Of a DNA stretch of 64,000 nucleotides, positions 13,617 to 24,700 are shown piece by piece. The notes beneath the pieces were generated by a model. The model did no database searches. It was not told the DNA's origin and worked only from the letters and a program-made list of their open reading frames with translations. The DNA comes from Dipylidium caninum (Eukaryota; Platyhelminthes; Cestoda; Cyclophyllidea; Dipylidiidae): positions 744,001 to 808,000 of the forward strand of contig QEYB01000629.1 of the NCBI GenBank assembly GCA_017562135.1, read 5' to 3'. Position 1 is the first letter of the stretch. Every line of letters begins with the position of its first letter. A program made the position numbers and the translations under genes.

Positions 13617-16600
13617 TTAATTACACCCTCTAGGGTTGTCATCGCCTAATTGGAGCAACGGCATCCCAACTAAATGCAATAAAGGAAGGGAAAATGATGA
13701 GTTTAGAAATAAGGACAGTACACAACTTACTTGTGCCTCCAGTTCCCTTGGAGTCCAGACCCTCCACTTTGGGAGCGTACACTTTCGATGGCTCGATGAT
13801 AAACCTTGGAGATTGTATGAGGTATACATTTGGACTTACTTGCTCACGATTTGATGTGGTCTCTTCTAAAGTGTGCCACTTCTTCCACACAACCATTGTA
13901 AGCCTTTGTTAGCTCTTGTGAGTCACTTTGAAGAACTAGAAGAAGGGTCTAGCCAGTAAAGATGGGGCATTACCAAAATCCCTCAGGTGGGTGTGACGCT
14001 TTAAATCCTCAATGAAGTGGCGATGCTCGCGGATCATGTATTTCCGAATGTTCTGGAAAAACTCCTTCGTGTCTGCTCATAAAAAGAAAAAAGAGACTGG
14101 AAATTTCATCGACTATTTCCTAGGGACATGGTATACACGCCAAATTACTGGTTTTGAGTTCACTAACATGAATATGTAAACGGGTAATATAACAGTGAAA
14201 CATTTCAATCCTCTTATAGCAACTTGGCATTTAATATCGCGTGATGTTGATTCACCTTCAAGATGCTCGATTCCCAGAAAAGCATCAAGAGATTGCAGAG
14301 CAATGGATTGACCTGCGCTGGCTCCCATGTAAACGCGTTTTTTGGGGATCGTCTCACCCTTGAGATCACCGACCTCCCCGCCTGTAAGCACACTGTCGGG
14401 CACGCCTTCGTAGACCAGTCCTTTTGAAATCTTACCCTGCGACCATCTGAAAGACGACGTGGATTTTAGTGAGCATTTCATTTTAAGAACACGAATTTTT
14501 GCTGAAATAAATATTGGCTGCAACTTATCATAAGGCGGTCCAAGAACAGTCGATGACGAAATTGACTACTAAAAAGTAGTGGCATGCTCATGTCTATCAA
14601 AGTAGTAGGAAAGCAAAAGCCGGACTTTTCGAAAGAGGAGGCTAGCGTCCATCGATTCTGGCAAGACGAACTTTGAGCACCATGTGCAAATGGCTTCTGC
14701 ACATGCTGTTCTCGAATTTGTTTAAATGAAAAATGACCGTCTAAATTTCATCATAAATAAACCTGCTTTTGGCAAATTGGATTCTCGTTAAGCAGACAAG
14801 CCAAGTATGATGCTTTAAATGAGATCGTGGAGACTATCAAAGTCTACAGTATTAGCCAGTATCCATTCCTAATGGTACAAGCACCTCCACGTTAACTTTA
14901 TCTGTTTATCAAAATTGACAGACTCAGATATATTAGAATGACAGATTACTGAAAACACTCAAGTTCCTCACTTACCCAGAAAGGTAGGGTCGCATTTCGC
15001 AGAAGAAGGCTTTAGCATCCAACGTCTCTATCAAAAGAAAAGACACAAAGTCCGTCAAGGCAAAGAGAGGCTCCTTTTCTGCACCGTACGTTCACTCACG
15101 CACAATTTCTTACCCAGTTAGCCATAGAGTGATCCACCAAGTTAATTTCTCCCTCAACCGATCAAGAAATATGTGCACATCTTACTAACCACAGGATGAC
15201 TAAGTTAGCAAGATCTTACTAGAGAATGGCTTCATTTTGGCCTTATTTCCAGTTTGTGTGCTATATATACCCTTGTCTTGACTCTCTCCTTAAGTTTCAG
15301 GGCTCTCAATGAAGTGATGCGTTAAGGCACCACAAGGAAGGACACTCGGGACGGCCAGCGATCGGTACTTGAGAGGAGGAAATCAACTCTCTGTGACGGT
15401 GATGGTTAGAAGGGCCGAGAATGGCGTGGCCACCGAGTGGAGGGTTATGACTACTACTGCTACTGCTACTACTACTACGACGATGACGATGATGACGACA
15501 GAGATGATTGGCAAATAGAATTAACCCTCATGTGCACCTCACCCACTAAGAAATCTATTTCCACTTGTCTAAGTATCTGATTATGGAGAATACGAAGACA
15601 GAGGGAGTAAGAGGTTGGAGAAGGCAGAACGAAGAAGGGATGATGGAACATTGAAAAGAGGCGAAGTGTGTTGGAGGCGAGGAGGGAAGTGGGTGCAATG
15701 GGTGCAATTGGTGCAATCGTTGCCACCATTGCCATGAAACCTAAGAAGGGAGGTGGGTAGGAAGTCGTAATCCCCTCACTTGAACCTATCTACTGTCGCG
15801 TCTGTGCAGAATTTCCATGCACTCAAGAGCCTGAGCAACCCTGCAAGTACGGCTACAGTGCGTTGAAAAATGCCCAAGACGATGGGTTATGCAGCCCATG
15901 ACGGCGAAACGGACTCACTCATAAGCAGCATCAGCTGTTCTCGCATGATTGATATGACTTCGGCTAATTTATTCAAACATTCAACGGCACTTCGATGTCC
16001 TTCTTCTTCATTGCATTGATGATATGCATCATGATCTAAATGGCAGTGAGAATTCCATTCAATTTCCTTACCTTTTTGCGGCGTCACAGAAGGATAGTTC
16101 AACATCTGCTGTTAATTCGATGAAAGGCAGCCAGTTTTCGTTCGTCAGAGGGAGAAACTCCGTGTAAAAGGACCTAGAAAAGAGCACGAACAGAGTCCCC
16201 GCAGTACAATTTACGTAGCATTTTAGACGCAACTTCTGAATATAAAAATTTTTACTCATAGGAACTATGCCGCTCCAATCCTGTTTACTCTTCCAAGATT
16301 GTGTAACTTACATGTTAAAGCCTTTTACAAGCCTAAAGTCAATATCTTCACATCATGTTGCAATTACATTCCATTAAAACACGCCTTCTGTTACACAGAT
16401 ATGACGTGATTTTTTACTCCCACGACCTAAAAGTTGATACTACGTCTTTTGGCCTGTGTGTGAGTAGACGTCGTTGGAAGGGGTTATGAATTTCAAATCT
16501 AAGTAGACGACAGGCGGGTGGGTGAAGGTTTATAGAGTCCTCACAGTAGGAGACGTGAATGTTACCTCAAGTTCTGCATAGCTAGCAAGAAGAGTAAGAA

Positions 16601-17782
16601 TCGAGGTCACCTAAGGGAAGGACTTGGAAAGAACACCTTTTGTAGCACTCACAAATGAATCTTCATGCTGCACCAGTCAGTATAGTTGGTACTTTGATGT
16701 GTCAAAAGAGGAAGATAAGGCTTACTGTCGTTCACCAGATTTTGTCTTCTCTGGAAAGCAGTTGGACAGTACCAAATCACAGTGACCGAGGAGGGGTTGA
16801 CAACCTAACTCGATTGATACTTCCATCAGAGGCACCGCAATAACAGCTGGCAAGATCTGAAGGAGCAACACAATTACCAACACTACTCCCCACTTTCCCC
16901 TCATGTAAATGGAAATGACGATGATATCATTTTCTGGCATGTTTAGCATGAAAACTTTTAAGTAGGTGCATCTGTGTTGTCTCCATATCGTCAACTGACT
17001 TAGCCAGTCCCGAGTGTTTCTGTCCTGTTAATGTTCACTAGGTCGGCTTAATAAATTCACATCAAAAATTCCTGCTAACAACCAGCTAATTGGACGGGTC
17101 TTCACTTTAAGGTACACATGGTAGTTCTGCCACTGCCCCATTTTGGATCAAAAATTAGGGGATGAACGATGGTCAACTTCGCTTCAAAATAGCGAGGAAA
17201 GATTGACAAATTGATGGTCTCCAAATGTCATAAGACCACAGATGAACGTTAAAAATGGGAGAGAACCTACTTCTGCCGGATTTTTGCTATCCTCGCCCCA
17301 GACGTACTGGGCCGCGAGAAAGGACAGAAGCTTGTGTGCTAAAAGCCTTTCCTCCAGACTCGTGAGCTGAGAAGTATCCAGTGGCGGCAGCTACAGAGAT
17401 TCGAGGGTTTTAGGCAGAGGTCAGTAGGCTACCGTTATAATTAAACATCATCTTTCCAAACCTCACCTTTTGTATCTCTTCTCGGATCTGACCACACTTC
17501 AATATTTCATGTGAACATTGCATAAATTTTTTATATGGCAAGAGGGATGGAGGAGGAATTGTCTGTGAATGAAAGAACGAAGAAATTTGACATCACATCA
17601 AGTATAGGATTAAAAGGCACAGAGAACCCGGTAGGGTGCAGATTAACCACTTGGAAAGTACTTACTGATCACAAAGTAGTCACAATACTTTTCACTACTA
17701 GCAAAAGGAAGTGTGGACTTACAGGCTGTCTTAGTAGACATCCGGTAACGGGACTAATGTTGTAGTCCTCAAGAGCTTGCAT
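13617..17782 (-). pseudogene. IDO: Indoleamine 2,3-dioxygenase-like gene, left copy, frame broken
   Basis: Twelve exons match the intact right copy one for one: 17723-17782, 17467-17562, 17271-17390, 16726-16856, 16072-16173, 15919-16035, 14976-15027, 14256-14446, 13974-14072, 13840-13935, 13731-13804 and 13617-13669. Nine exons have exactly the length of their partner. Three do not: exon 5 is 2 bases longer (T run 16073-16077), exon 6 is 1 base shorter (near 15991) and exon 10 is 1 base shorter (T run 13850-13852). Read as spliced, the first stop comes at 16029-16031, just into exon 6, about 43% along. Family signatures persist on both sides: QYVWGED, IAVPLMEV, KAFFCEMRPYLSG, GLVYEGV, GASAGQS, FRRDHIK and GTGGT. 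It is most simply a recent pseudogene, but all lesions are in short homopolymers, so base-calling error is possible. Splice sites look intact, so it could still be transcribed. Confidence 0.8.
15448..15503. repeat. Trinucleotide microsatellite (CTA/CGA-type) in intron 6 of left IDO copy
   Basis: Runs of ACT/GCT followed by GAC/GAT triplets. The matching intron of the right copy carries a longer version at about 23238-23297, so the repeat predates the duplication and has changed length since. Confidence 0.85.
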
Positions 17783-18699
17783 CGTAGAGGAATCACGTCG
17801 GAAAACCACATCGTCCATATAAATAGACTGGCGGTAAACAAAACTGACCTATGGGAGCTTCACACGTGTACACTCGCGCGTGTGCGCCCTGAGCCACAGA
17901 AGAGACCGAGGATCGGGGCGGAGTGTACTATGCGATGAATTTCATAGGAAAGGCGAAAAGATTGACCTCATGCAAATAATAGTGTTAGTTTAGAAGAGCC
18001 ATCTGTGAAAATATGAAAGCCACTAGCCGATAGAACAAAAAGAAAAATATCCACTTTGAAATAAACACACAAATTTCCCACAAACACTCCTGTCCGGCTT
18101 CGGTTTTCTTCTCCAGCCTAGAGAAAGCGATTGTTTCCGGAAAAAAATGCAAAAGGACTTCGAAAAGAGAAGTAGCCTAATTGAATTTTAAGTCCGTTAA
18201 TCGCCAACACATACTACCATTGCCTTTTCTAATCCAATACTTTGGACATGTTTAGGAGAAAAGGCGATTTTCAGATGAACTTTTATCCCGCTACACTTAC
18301 TGCAATACGTTGGATGGGACATGATTCCAAGGGTTAGCCCTTCAGTTTACTTAATTAACAAATCCGAGTGTACTTTTTTCTCTGCTTTACGACTCCACAA
18401 CGTCTATGGTTTATCCGTTGTGGATGAGAGAAAACGACGTTGCTAAGACCCATTTTAAATTGATGTTCTACAATGTGCCCACTTACCTTTCTAGTGCGTA
18501 AAATACGTCGTCACAAAACTGCTAAAATTGAGGTTAAAAGGACAAGTACGACGCGATTCAAAACAAAATCAGCCCCGACCTCGGCGTAAATTTCCGCCAT
18601 CTACCACTCGAGACAAAATTATCCAACTTTAAATTACCGACAAGTGTTTATCGCACTAACCTTTGTTGGGCCCCGTTAAGACACGCACCAAAATAGTGT

Positions 18700-18975
18700 A
18701 TTCAGCAGGCAAACTATTGCGTAGACACCCCCATTCTTTAACTCCGAAATAGAACACAGCACAAGAGGGAGGATTAATTGAGACAGCAGCTTCATTAACA
18801 ACCATTTTCAGGATGGGAGACTCTATGAACAAATCAAACTGGAAATGCCACATTCGCAGCTAAATTAAACAGGTTATTCCGATCCTCAGGTCACGACTTC
18901 ACGACTGTCGCCTCTGTTGCCACAAGAACGTGTTCGAGGAAAATGCCTAAATTTAAGAATTGTTTAGTGTGAGTG
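18700..18975. repeat. Dispersed local repeat, copy 2 of 3
   Basis: Closely similar to 13142-13400, including the block from the CCGAAATAG motif to the GTGCCTAAA-like end. It lies upstream of the left IDO copy, where a simple two-unit tandem duplication would not put it. Confidence 0.6.
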
Positions 18976-19429
18976 GCGGAGATTACTACAGTCAAGTGAA
19001 ATTTTGCATCCCACACTCGTTTTGTAACTCGAGCTGAACCGAATTGGGTTCTCTTACACCTTTCACTTCTCAACTCTAAGTGCGCGTCGCCACAACGTCC
19101 GCTCATATGTAACATCATTCTTCGTACAGCACATAAAAACACACCCTTAATAAGTGAATGAGGGTGTTTCTATCTGGGAGAAATCAGCATCACAAAATGC
19201 CTGGGCAGTGAGTGACAGGTAAAGAAGAGAAAGAGGAAAAAAGGGAGAAGGAATAAACAACAATCAATGTGTGTTTTAACAGGAATAGAACACACTTTTG
19301 ATGCAGCGGATTTGGAAGCAAATACCCGTGCCTTCTGAGTTTTGGGCAAGCCCTTAGGAAATCTCCTTTATCTAAACTCATATGCAATCACATTCGAGAT
19401 TGATTCTTTCAATAAAGCCTTACAGGTTA

Positions 19430-20150
19430 AGCTACTTTAAAAGGCACCGATAAACTTACCAGTTTATTAGAGTGAAGAGGATATTGGTCACTTTCAACGA
19501 AGCTACCGCCTACGGCAATTCCACTGATACACCAAAGTAGCCTCGGTCTAGGGAGTAATGTTGGAAATCGTCAGTCAGACGTGGGCAAGGAGGGAGATAT
19601 CTTGCCCAAATTAGAATTTAAAGTGGCATAAAGCGCCAAAAGCATGATATGCGCATAATTGAACATTTATGGGAAAAAGTTGGACAAACAAAGACACCTG
19701 TATATGACACCGTCAGGTAACGAATAAGTTCAACCCAAGTCACACCGTGACAAAATAAGATTTAGAAATACAACCTCCTCCTGTGTATGCAAGGACGCAG
19801 ATCAAATATACCAAATAAAGACGCCCGAACAACTGGTACGCCTAAGTGCGGCCAGCCTAGGCCGGGGGAAGACATATTTTCGGGGGGAAAATAATTAAAG
19901 GCACAACTTAGCGCTGACCCATAAAACTTATTTTCTCACAAAACGCCAATTCATCTGTGGTACTAGTTTGAATATCACATGTCGCATCGACCCTCATAGT
20001 TTACCCCGCCTAAATCCCCGAGACGGACGATATACTAACCGACAGTTGTTAAATAAAACCCTAAACCGAAATAAACTGTTTGACCAATAAAATTTGACCA
20101 ATGCTTCATTTGGTCTTCTGTCAAAACGGCTGTGCAGTATCATCAACATC
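19430..20150 (-). repeat. Decayed second copy of the GRB2 5' region
   Basis: Corresponds in order to about 10600-11290: intron 1 end, exon 1 and upstream sequence. Shared landmarks include TTTCAACGAAG (10661 and 19491), GCGCCAAAAG (about 10796 and 19635), the exon 1 block, and AAAACGGCTG with its flank (about 11261 and 20125). It is much more diverged than the IDO copies are from each other. Confidence 0.65.
19920..19997 (-). pseudogene. Relic of GRB2 exon 1
   Basis: Reading the minus strand from 19997 gives MRVDATCDIQTSTTDELAF, against MEADAKHDFQASAADELPF for the real exon 1. Over the first 51 bases 39 match by hand count, with no indel. The frame stays open to the old exon end, but the GT donor expected at the border is gone and no downstream SH3/SH2 exon lies nearby. 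It is therefore a duplicated fragment and not a working gene. Confidence 0.7.
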
Positions 20151-21329
20151 GTATTTCGGGCCTCATTTACGTTTGTGGCCTCTCAAAAATAAATATATAG
20201 GAAATAGAGACTTCTGGAAAGTTTAAATTAGATGGCTAACTAGTCGACGGCAAAAATTGTTGCATACACGCTTTGAACATAGATTTATTGCATTGTCGAA
20301 TATGGCTTTATTTATAGCTTGTAGTTTATGTGTGTGAGCTGCATTGCTGTCAGGCAATGTTAAGTACAAATGTAAAAGGATTAAAAGATCCCTTCCCCTA
20401 TTACTTGTTTAATCGCGCGGACATAATTTCGTTCGAATTCTATTACTCCCATAGGGAGTGTTTTGGCTTTATACCACCTAAAATGTTTCCTATAAGTAAG
20501 CGAATACGACAAAATCAACAGGTTTTCGGTGCGATCGGCCAAATTCCACCGCATTGAATTCCAGCCACATAAAAGGTCAACAGATCAGAAATTAGATAAG
20601 TGTGGCACTTTGATAACGAATTCACACACTTTCGACAATGATGATATGCTAAGTACTGAAATGCGATTAACTGGAATTGCTTTAAATATTTCATATACAG
20701 CATCACTACTTAGAGAAAAGTCTAAATATTTGTGACAGCAAAACACTTCTGGTACGCAGCATGTTAGCGGACAAAATAATACTCCATGCTGAAGGTAATG
20801 CATCGCGGGAATGACAGGCGGCTCAGTAGATTGTGCGAAACAAATTTCAAAAGACTACATACAGCTAGTTTCGTACAATTTCCGCTTTCCTCGTATACAG
20901 AGCCCAAAGTTCGATGGATAACATCCTCTTCCTGAGAAGAAATATTCCCCCCAATTAACAATAAAGCAGGTAGGAAGATCTTTATAATATGTGCTAGGAT
21001 CCTCGGGCGTAAAACTACATTTGCCTCCACCGTTGGCGACGGTAGTCTTGCTTTGACTAGCGTTGAGAGTACTTTATGTCGATACTGAATGCAAACACCC
21101 CTGAATGGAAGTTATCTCGAGGAAACACCTTTTTATGCACACTATAATTGAAAATTAAGTGACTTTTTGGGTTATTGTACCAGCTTCTGGCAGCACCAGT
21201 AACTTTGTCATTTGGGCGGGGAAGGGCACATTTCAATAATGTGGAGAAAATCGGTCGCTGGAAGGGCATAAGGTGAACACTTGAACCTCATCTCACTTTA
21301 TTATTTAAATTTTGACAATCACTACCAGA

Positions 21330-21480
21330 AGGAGAGGATGTATGGACAAATCAAACACGAAAATCAAGCTTTCATAGCTAACTCAAACAGATTATTCCAG
21401 TTTTCAGGTCACGACTTCACGACTGTCGCTTCTGTTGCCAAGAGAACATGTTCAAGGAAAGCGCTTAAAATCTAAAAAAT
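21330..21480. repeat. Dispersed local repeat, copy 3 of 3 (shorter)
   Basis: Carries the TCACGACTTCACGACTGTCG core and the flank ending AAAATCTAAAAAATGG, as at 13240-13400. It sits just downstream of the right IDO copy, in the same relative place as copy 1 to the left gene. Confidence 0.6.
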
Positions 21481-21712
21481 GGTTTTTATAGGGTGAAAGG
21501 TGGAGATCAATGTGGCTAAATGAGATCCTACTGAAACCTTCAATGGGTTAGTCAGATTTACCCAATATAAACCGACGTAAAGCACCTTACCTCCTTCTCT
21601 CTCCCACCTACACCTTAGACTAAATACAGACTTGACACTCTAAGAGTACTTATTCAGTAGTCAGCACTTTTTGAACACTTGCTCAAAGTCACTTGCAACG
21701 GTTACAGCCTTT

Positions 21713-24700
21713 TTAATTACACCCTCTAGGGTTGTCATCGCCTAATTGGAGCAACGGCATCCCAACTAAATGCAATAAAGGAAGGGAAAATGAAGAGTTT
21801 AGAAATAAGGACAGTACACAACTTACTTGTGCCTCCAGTTCCCTTGGAGTCCAGACCCTCCACTTTGGGAGCGTACACTTTCGATGGCTCGATGATAAAC
21901 CTTGGAGATTGTATGAGGTATACATTTGGACTTACTTGCTCACGATTTTGATGTGGTCTCTTCTAAAGTGTGCCACTTCTTCCACACAACCATTGTAAGC
22001 CTTTGTTAGCTCTTGTGAGTCACTTTGAAGAACTAGAAGAAGGGTCTAGCCAGTAAAGATGGGGCATTACCAAAATCCCTCAGGTGGGTGTGACGCTTTA
22101 AATCCTCAATGAAGTGGCGATGCTCGCGGATCATGTATTTCCGAATGCCCGTGAAGAAATTCTTCGCGTCTGTTTATGCAAAGATCAAAGGGGACTGAAA
22201 ATATCACTGAGTCCTCCTTAGGGGAATGAAATGGTTGAAGTCAGTGGTGAGTCGCCTTCGCAGGCATGATGTGTCTACTAGGAATTGCAATTTGCTTTGG
22301 ATGAATTATTAGAAATAAAGCAGTCTGATTCTCGTAGTGCAATTTGGCATTCAACACCTCAAGACTATGATTCACCTTCAAAATGTTCAATTCCCAGGAA
22401 AGCATCGAGAGACTGAAAAGAGATGGATTGAGCGACACTAGCTCCCATGTAAACGCGCTTTTTAGGCGTCGTCTCACCCTTGAGATCACCGATCTCCCCG
22501 CCTGTGAGCACACTGTCGGGCACTCCTTCGTAGACTAGTCCTTCTGAAATCTTCCCAATCGACCACCTGGAAGATGATGTGGGCTTCAAAGTGAACATAT
22601 CACTTATAAAAGACGAATTTCCACTGAGGTAAGTGTGGACTGTAACTTATCATAAGGCGTCCCAAGCATATTCGGTTACGACATTGAGTATTAAAAAGTA
22701 GTGGAATGCTCATGTCTTTTCAAAGCAGTAGGGAAGCAAAAGCCGGAAGCTTCTAGGGCAACGCACTTTGAGTACCAAGTGCGAGTGACTTCTACGCATG
22801 CTGTTCTAGAATTTGGTTAAGTCGTTTGTCGACATTGAAAGTGTTTTGAGCGTTGTCTTCGTTATGTACAACATCCCAAAGTGTAATGCCAAAAAACGAT
22901 TTTTTGGAGGCTTTGCAAAACAAATGAACTCACAAATTGTGCAACGATGAACCAGTAAAAGCACTCGTCAACTGTTCAACTTACCCGGCAAGGTAGAGTC
23001 GCATTTCGCAGAAGAAGGCTTTAGCATCCAACGTCTCTATCAAAAGAAAAGACACAAAGTCCGTCAAGGCAAAGAGAGGCTCCTTTTCTGCACTCACAAT
23101 TTCTTAGCCAGTTAGCTATAGAGTGGAAGGACCCTTGGGGCGGCCAGCGATCGTACTTGAGAGGAGGAATTCAACTCTCGGTGATGGTGATGGTTAATAG
23201 GGCCGGGAATGACGTGGCCACCGAGTGGATGGTTATGACTACTACTGCTACTACTACTACTACTACTAATACTACTACTACTACGATGACGACGACAGAG
23301 ATGCTTGCCAAATGGAATTAACCCTCATGTGCACCTCACCCACTAAGAAATCTATTTCCACTTGTCTAAGTATCTGATTATGGAGAATACGAAGACAGAG
23401 GGAGTAAGAGGTTGGAGAAGGCAGAACGAAGAAGGGATGATGGAACATTGAAAAGAGGCGAAGTGTGTTGGAGGCGAGGAGGGAAGTGGGTGCAATTGGT
23501 GCAATCGTTGCCACCATTGCCATGAAACCTAAGAAGGGAGGTGGGTAGGAAGTCGTAATCCCCTCACTTGAACCTATCTACTGTCGCGTCTGTGCAGAAT
23601 TTCCATGCACTCAAGAGCCTGAGCAACCCTGCAAGTACGGCTACAGTGCGTTGAAAAATGCCCAAGACGATGGGTTATGCAGCCCCTGACGGCGAAACGA
23701 CTCACTCATAAGCAGCATCAGCTGTTCTCGCATGATTGATGTGACTTCGGCTAATTTATTCAAACATTCAACGGCACTTTCGATGTCCTTCTTCTTCATT
23801 GCATTGATGATGTGCATTATGATCTAAGTGGCAGTGAGAATTCTTTCAATTTCCTTACCTTTGCGGCGTCACAGAAGGATAGTTCAACATCTGCTGTTAA
23901 TTCGATGAAAGGCAGCCAGTTGCGTTCGTCAGATGGGAGAAACTCGGTGTAAAAGGACCTTGAAAAGAGCAGGCAATAGGTCGCCAACTCTTTGAAGAGA
24001 ATCAGTCGGAAATTCTTGTTAAACAGTACCATCGACGAGTCCTTGAAGAGCCGCCCTTTGAAAGTAATGGTCTTCATTTGTAGGAATTATCCAGCCCAAA
24101 TTCCCCTTACACTTCTCAAATTGTGCGACCTACGCGTTGAGGTTGTTTACCAGACTACTCTCGTGTTCCTCTTTCATCTCGTAATTTATTCAGCACATGC
24201 CGCGAGGGTCTCGGTTCGCTCCTCGCCACCGTTGACAACAAGTGTTCCCTCATACCAATGTGGCCCGACCTTCCCCTTCTACAAGCTGCCAGCTGATATA
24301 ATGTCTCTTGGCCCAGCCTTGAGTTGATGCCATCTTAACTGATGATGCGAAAGTCGAATCTGAGCAGACGACGGAGGTATGGATGAAGGTGGATGGAGTG
24401 GTAGCAGTCAAAGAAAAATAAGAATCAGAAGCACTCACTGTTGCCTCGAGTTGCGCATAGGGAGCAATATGAATAGGAATCGAAGTTATTTAAAGGAAGC
24501 ACTTGGAAAGGACATCGCTCGCAGTTCTCGCAAATGAATTTTTCATGGTGCACAGTTAGTGTGTACTTTGATGTGACAAAAGGGAAAAGTGAGACTTACT
24601 GTCGTTCACCAGATCTTGTCTTCTCTGGAAAGCAGTTGGACAGTACTAAATCATGATGACCGAGGATGGGTTGACAACCCAATTCGATTGATACTTCCAT

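Noticed and set aside
13636..13912. Plus-strand frames repeated at 21732-21998
   Set aside because: Antisense to IDO exons 10-12; shadows of the real genes.
15475..15735. 86-codon minus-strand open frame, with a near-identical partner at 23281-23523
   Set aside because: Both lie in intron 6 of the IDO copies and begin in the trinucleotide repeat. Their similarity is explained by the duplication, and the frame has no motif.
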